Source: Bolinopsis microptera (Eukaryota > Ctenophora > Tentaculata > Lobata > Bolinopsidae). Taken from it: a stretch of 64,000 nt of DNA. The position numbers and the translations under genes are program-made. The notes beneath the pieces are model-generated. The model saw only the letters and a program-made list of their open reading frames with translations, searched no databases and had not been told where the DNA came from. Each line of letters opens with the position of its first letter. Within the stretch, counting starts at the first letter, position 1. The DNA is taken from positions 11,517,837 to 11,581,836 of the forward strand of contig NC_087080.1 of assembly GCF_026151205.1 (NCBI RefSeq), in the 5' to 3' direction. Positions 58,508 to 64,000 of this stretch are shown in pieces.

Positions 58508-58809
58508 GTGGTCGTTCACATATTACGCAATCAATATTTCAGCAATTTTTACCCCCTCCCCCCTCTCCGTGATCAAACGTAATCAAAACCTACCCCCCCT
58601 CAATATCTTTTGATAAAATTTTCAGAATCAACGTAGAATTGCCTGATGTCCTTCAGTTTTGGAGTGGAATTTTGAGTTAGTCCTTTAAATTTGGCGGCCA
58701 AATTCTGAAATTTGCCGGGCATTTTTCAGAATTTGGCCGCCAAAAGAACTAAACTTGGAAACTAAACCCCCTCCCCCCTCTGCTGATTACGTAATATTTG
58801 AACGACCCC
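58508..58809. mobile_element. 302-bp MITE nested in the larger element
   Basis: Ends GTGGTCGTTCACATATTACG and CGTAATATTTGAACGACCCC are inverted copies, followed inward by CCCCTCCCCCCTCT on both sides. The centre is a second palindrome (TTTGGCGGCCAAATTCTGAAA ... TTTCAGAATTTGGCCGCCAAA). Confidence 0.88.
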
Positions 58810-59195
58810 TAAATTAAAAATAACGAAAATAAAATAATAATTGATGCAATTTCGAATTGCACAGAAACTGGCTTACCACATGTAGTCATGTACACTATGT
58901 ATGATTGGCAAAGAAAAATTACTCTTTTTATTGTCAAAGCTTACAAATCTGAGTCAGGTGTGTTCATTACCAGGTTTGTCAGCTGCAAATAATTTACTAC
59001 TGTATTAGTATATGTGGACACGTTCATTGAAGTTTGAGGATATTGGTAAATTTCTAAAATAGCGTTTTCGACGATAGTGGCTTAATTTTAGAATCTATTA
59101 ATCTAGCATGTTCATAAGTTCTGAACATTAGCCACGTGACCCATACTCCCATATGCACCGCTCAGAAATAAAATGTATTGCTTTTAGGCACTATA

Positions 59196-61140
59196 ATGTA
59201 AAAAATGTCACATTTTTGTGACATTGTTTACCATAGCTGCCCGATCAGCATTTTTTGGTCTAAAATATAGTAGATTAGGTCAATATAACAATTATGATTC
59301 AACATTGGTTAAAGGGCAGTGATCGAACGGCTTTAAGGCAATATTTCGTAAACTTTGTCACACTCAGAATACGAGAACTCTTTTCTACTGTGAGGTGTCC
59401 TCAAAACCCTTTCAACTCATTATTTGATGGTTCTTCTGCCAATCATAGCCCTAAAATATGTTGTTTTAAAAAGTTAGCAAATATATACACTTGGTTATTG
59501 GGAAATGATGTAAATTCTGTCACATAATATGGAATTTGATATATAATCATTTATATCTGATTTTGGTTCGGAAGGCGGGAAAACTCTATATAAGGACGAT
59601 ACACGGATACAGTTGATTCAAGTATAGGGCAGTTGATGTAAACATCGTCACAAAATGATACGACATCGTAAATAGGTCACATTTTGCGGGGAATCTCTAT
59701 ATAAGGACGATACAGGGACACAGTTGATTCAAGTATAGGGCAGTTGATGTAAACATCGTCACAAAATGATAAGACATCATAAATAGGTTACATTTTGCGG
59801 GGAATCTCTATATAAGGACGATACACGGATACAGTTGATTCAAGTATAGGGCAGTTGATGAAACATCGTCACAAAATGATACGACATCATAATAGGTTAA
59901 ATTTGGAAACAATGATTATAGAATGAAATAGTCTGTGATTAACATAATATTACGTACATTATAAAATGGGCAGGGGTTTTTATATTTCCTCTGTATTAAT
60001 CTTTTCATACTGTAATTAGGACTGTTCACGTGCCCCTATTTTGAAGAACCATACCTCAGTTAAAATTCAATTTTCTTCCAGGAATTATTGGTTGATTATT
60101 GTTCAGCAAATTAGAACTCAAGTTTAACAATGCTGAGTTTAATTTTACTAAGTTACTGAAATGTGACGAAATTCACTTTTTCTGCCCCAACAGTATTATT
60201 TCAATGTGATGAAAAATTGGCATGGGTTTCTACATTTCTTGTATAAATCCATTCCAACTATAATAAGGACTATTGATATGAAAGAAAATGTATCTAAATT
60301 TTAAAATGACGTATGTGACGAAATTTACATTTTTTGCCCCCTATTTTGAAGAATCATACCTCGATTATGATATAATGTTACTTTATCACCATATTACCTA
60401 TGTCGATAAACTAGTTATTTTGCCAACAAATAGCAAATAAAGTTATCATATTTTTTTGTGACGAAATTTACAAATTTTTACCCTGTTCAGGTGTTGAAAT
60501 TTGTCCAATGTTAACATATCACTGCCATATAATAATTTATATGACCGGCGTATGGTTGAAATATTGTTAATTGATCCATAGTACGTAATATAGGGTGTTT
60601 AAGTTGGTATACTAATATTTACTCAATTTCACACATGTTGAGATATCATACAAATTTATGTGACTAAATTTACCTATTTCTGCCTTCTGTATTTGTATTT
60701 GCCTATAACAATGAAATATGTGAACAATTCCAAACACATTCAGCTCACAAAATAATGCTAGATTATTCGGCATTTCTTGTCAGGATGTCATAAACATCCC
60801 TCATATAAATTTCTTAAATGTGTGACGGAGTTTACATGATGCTACCATTTAACGTAAAAAGTCGCTAAATATGTAGATAATAGTCATATGCAACTATCCT
60901 ATAAATTGGAAATTCGAAAATTTGGTCAAACACGGCAACAAGGGGTCCATATAAACTCTGTCACGTTTTTATAGTGTGACAAAGTTTACAACTCACTGCC
61001 GGCCGCATTTAAGCGATATCTTATCGTCTGATAAAGATATCGTTATGCGACAAAGTTTATCTAGAGGATGAAACGATTATCCTAACCATGAAGGGTTTAT
61101 ATAGTGTCATAGTGTGACACATTTTACATCATCGTGCCAT
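59196..61140. repeat. Dispersed TGTGACRAARTTTAC motif array
   Basis: At least 13 copies of a degenerate motif, TGTGACRAARTTTAC, commonly followed 6-12 bases later by TGCC, in both orientations. Examples: 59217, 59366 (reverse), 59522 (reverse), 59655 (reverse), 59765 (reverse), 60162, 60310, 60458, 60659, 60820, 60965 (reverse), 60973, 61112. Spacing is irregular, about 100-200 bp. Confidence 0.75.
59577..59905. repeat. Three tandem copies of a 112-bp unit
   Basis: Units begin near 59580, 59690 and 59800 and contain CTATATAAGGACGATACACG, GATTCAAGTATAGGGCAG and GTAAACATCGTCACAAAATG. They are over 90 percent alike by eye. Confidence 0.88.
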
Positions 61141-61319
61141 TCAGTAGGGTCACTAATATTTACCAATATCCTCAAACTTCAATGAACGTGTCCATGTATA
61201 TTTGTGAAGGCAACAAAATCAAATATATTATGGAACTAATGGCAATGCCAATTCTGCTGTTAGGAGAGAAATCATTGAATCGATTTAACGATCGAATTTA
61301 AAAGGAAATTTGAGCAGGT

Positions 61320-61395
61320 GCTTGTTCACTGGGCCGCGCTCAGCGGCAGCCGGCCATTCCGCCGAATCTTAGCCTGGGGTCCCCAGGTAAGTGCT
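61320..61395 (+). repeat. End block of the interspersed repeat family
   Basis: ACTGGGCCGCGCTCAGC ... ATTCCGCCGAATC ... AGCCTGGGGTCCCCAGGTAA matches the block at 51698-51778 and ends of the repeats at 28.3 and 30.8 kb. Confidence 0.75.
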
Positions 61396-62399
61396 TGTAG
61401 ATTAGCTAAAATCATAGTGATATTTCAATAAAATGACATTATAAATTTTGTGAATAGGTAGCTGGTAGAATACTACTCTAACAATAGCAATTAAATACAG
61501 GTGGTTCTGCCAACCACCTCCTTTATAGAAACTTAATTAAATAGTCAAATCAACGCAGTAGAAATAGAATGACCTCTAATAAGGATTTCGCAATATCGAC
61601 CATGACGTCACGCTCTGAACAGGTTTCTGACGATTTCGTTTTTTCTCGAAACCACGTACAGTAAAACTCCAATTTACTATTTTCTTTTCCCGCAAACTGT
61701 ACGGTGAATCGGGTTTTTAGTGTACGTAGGACGTTAAAAACGGTTTGTGTGGGGCATGATAGATTTTTGAGCTTTTAAGTTGTCAGAAAACAAAATGTAA
61801 CAAAAAGTAACATCAAACATGTACTCTCAGATTTTTTTAGTCCGAGATACCATAATTAAGTACATGTTTGATCATTGATGTTAATTTTTTATGATGCATG
61901 AAGGTTTAAACAGTTTTTAATGAATTTCTAAAAACTAACCACTATATACCCTGTGTTCCTTTATTATAGGTAGTTAGTACATAAATGTGGCCATTGCAGT
62001 TAGTTTGAGCTCAAAGAGAGGCCCCTACGACGTTCAGAAGCTGAGATAGAAAAGTCATATATTTGCGCCTGGGGGTAATTTAGAAGTTTTGCACCTTAGG
62101 ATTGAAACTAGTAATAGAATTTGCGTACCTCAAACTCAATTTTGAGTCTCTAAGACCTTCAGAAGCTGAGATACAAATTTCCCATGTATGCACCTGATAT
62201 GAAATATGGGCGTGGCTCCACAGGGTTGGGACTAGCGAGACAACATGCGGCCCTCGGTGATTTGAGTTACCAATGACCTATTTAACCATATCCAGCAGCA
62301 AAAAACTCTATACATCGAAGTGCACACTCAACCCCTCCCTGCTACTGGAGTAGTATAAGTACAATTTGTAACTTACGTAAGTAAATAGAAAATCGGTTC

Positions 62400-64000
62400 T
62401 TTTGCGATTATAGTCAAAACGCGACAACTAGCGCTGGATGGCGACAACTAGCGCTATCCAGCGCTAGTTGTCGCCATCCAGCGCTAGTTGTCGCTATCCA
62501 GCGCTGGATAACGCTGGCCAGCGCAAAATATATATGTTCGATAATTGTCGCTATCCAGCGCTAGTTGTCGCCATCCAGCGCTAGTTGTCGCCATCCAGCG
62601 CTAGTTGTCGCTATCCAGCGCTAGATGTCGCTGGCTATGCGACACTGTCGCACGCGATAGTTTGCGATGGCCAGCGCTGGCCAGCGCTGGCCATCGATAT
62701 CCAGCGCAAAATTTTTGCGCTATTACTCGTCAGCCAGCGCTAGCCAGCGCTAGTTGTCGCTATCCAGCGCTGGCCAGCGCTAGCCAGCGCTAGTTGTCGC
62801 TATCCAGCGCTAGCCAGCGCTAGTCAGCGTTAGCCAGCGTTAGCCAGCGGTAGCCAGCGCTAGCCAGCGCAATGTATCAAAATCATATATTACTCGGATG
62901 ATGATTAATCACTTAACACTCGACTGTCACGTGACTTTTTAACCCATTCTCTGACTCTAGCTGGTTCTGAACGACTTTTCGAAACCCTAACCCTCTAATT
63001 TGATCCCAACCCTAATCCTAACCCAATCCTTAACAAAAACATATGCTGAAACCCTAACAATAACGAGAAATTAGACTAACTTCCTTATACGGACATATCA
63101 CGTGATCGATACATGTACAGTTTTTCGCCAATGCAATATCTCGTCAGGAGAGCATTTTAACCCTATGTCATGGGCCCATGGGGGTTGATTCGGAATTAGC
63201 GTCCGAAAATACATCGATTGAAGTTTCAAGTTGGTTACAACCATCGTGGGCCCTTTTAGAACAATCTCGAAGATCGACTGTAGAGTGATTTAGCACGCTC
63301 GATATTAGTATTACTCGTCAGCCAGCGCTGGCCAGCGCAATATAGTTGCGATATTACTGAAATTACTCGTCAGCTAGCGCTGGCCAGCGCTGGCTAGCGC
63401 TGGTTAGCGCTGGCTAGCGCTGGCTAGCGCTGGTTAGCGCTGTATAGCGACAACTAGCGCTGGATAGCGACAACTAGCGCTGGCTAGCGCTGGTTAGCGC
63501 TGGCTAGCGCTGGATAGCGACAACTAGCGCTGGCTAGCGCTGGCCAGCGCTAGCTGACGAGTAATAGCGCAAAAATTTTGCGCTGGATATCGATGGCCAG
63601 CGCTGGCCATCTTTTAGTTTTGCCGCCTATGGCGGTCGCGCGCTACTGCAAGCGAGAGGGCTCTGGTTAGAGCAAGCCAGCGCTGGTTATCGCTTAGCGC
63701 TGGCCAGCGCTGGCCAGCGCTGGCCAACGCTAGTTGTCGCTATCCAGCGCTAGTTGTCGCTATCCAGCGCTAGTTATCGAACTGTTTTCTGCGATGGCCA
63801 GTTGCGCTGGCCATCACAAACTATCGCGTGCGACAGTGTCGCATAGCCAGCGACAACTAGCGCTGGATAGCGACAACTAGCGCTGGATGGCGACAACTAG
63901 CGCTGGATGGCGACAACTAGCGCTGGATAGCGACAATTATCGAACATATATATTTTGCGCTGGCCAGCGTTATTATATCCAGCGCTGGATAGCGACAACT
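62400..64000. repeat. AGCGCT palindromic satellite with large inverted repeat
   Basis: Densely packed palindromic hexamer AGCGCT and its joins (CCAGCGCTGG, CAGCGCTAG, TAGTTGTCGC, GGATAGCGACAACTAGCG). On a larger scale 62507-62720 (ending GCGACACTGTCGCACGCGATAG) is mirrored around 63800-63970, so the whole block is an inverted repeat that runs off the right edge. It has much higher GC than the rest of the window. No real ORF; the 62605-62793 frame is repeat translation. Confidence 0.9.
62978..63062 (+). repeat. Degenerate telomere-like CCCTAA block
   Basis: AACCCTAACCCTCTAA, CCCAACCCTAATCCTAACCC and AAACCCTAACAATAAC lie within 85 bp inside the satellite, in the sense of animal telomere repeat (TTAGGG)n on the minus strand. 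Imperfect units, so interstitial or decayed. Confidence 0.65.

Larger units (their letters stand above)
57926..62355. mobile_element. 4.4-kb element with long terminal inverted repeats
   Basis: TACTCCAGTAGC, then GATGTATAGAGTTTTTTGCT, GGGCCGCATGTTGT, CCACGCCCATATTTCATATC and CTCAAAATTGAG at 57929-58145 recur inverted at 62352-62130. Homology continues to about 58490 / 62000 (TTTGCGCCTGGGG, CTTCTGAACGTCGTAGGGGC), so the arms are about 400-560 bp. A smaller MITE is nested at 58508-58809. The interior has no convincing protein but has a 112-bp tandem array and many copies of a short motif. It resembles a non-autonomous foldback or Maverick/DNA-transposon derivative; type not assigned. Confidence 0.85.

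Noticed and set aside
62400-64000. CRISPR-like array
   Set aside because: The units are overlapping palindromes without unique spacers, and the DNA is clearly eukaryotic.
1-64000. tRNA or rRNA genes
   Set aside because: I saw no cloverleaf with A and B boxes or rRNA-like block by eye; a tRNAscan run would be needed to exclude them fully.

Overview
This is eukaryotic, metazoan genomic DNA. The genes are AT-rich and intron-bearing with GT-AG introns, interspersed with LINE fragments, foldback/MITE-like elements and satellite. I can assemble conserved animal proteins exon by exon: SMU1 (exactly 513 aa), PPME1, UBL5, a TDG-family glycosylase, prenylcysteine oxidase, a fatty-acid-binding protein and an A20/Cezanne-type OTU deubiquitinase. 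There are also two 7TM receptors, one carrying LDLa modules. The gene set and the LDLa receptor suggest a marine invertebrate, perhaps an early-branching animal such as a cnidarian or placozoan. I cannot assign a species.

Layout. 0-6.2 kb: a LINE endonuclease relic, then two tandem prenylcysteine-oxidase genes; the first lacks its 5' exons here. 6.5-19 kb: a four-exon FABP gene whose second intron (about 11.5 kb) holds an antisense intronless nuclease-helicase gene, a decayed second copy of it, an antisense OTU deubiquitinase and LINE debris. 19.6-29.3 kb: SMU1, whose 7-kb intron 5 holds an antisense cluster of secreted proteins of an unrecognised family built from a strict 15-residue amphipathic repeat, with several dead copies. 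30-45.3 kb: PPME1, with an antisense GPCR in intron 5 and a 2.1-kb foldback element in intron 7. 46.2-50.3 kb: UBL5, TDG-like and a small single-pass membrane protein. 50.3-54 kb: repeats. 54.3-57.9 kb: LDLa-7TM receptor, minus strand. 57.9-62.4 kb: a 4.4-kb element with long inverted ends and an internal array of a short motif. 62.4-64 kb: a GC-rich palindromic satellite with telomere-like blocks.

The three large conserved genes (FABP, SMU1, PPME1) each host other sequences in one long intron, in two cases intact antisense genes and in the third an antisense receptor gene. The candidates I consider most novel are the 15-residue-repeat secreted family and the NERD-like nuclease/SF1 helicase with a minisatellite-encoded tail. 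All exon joins were done by eye from splice sites, reading frame and family knowledge; no searches were run.
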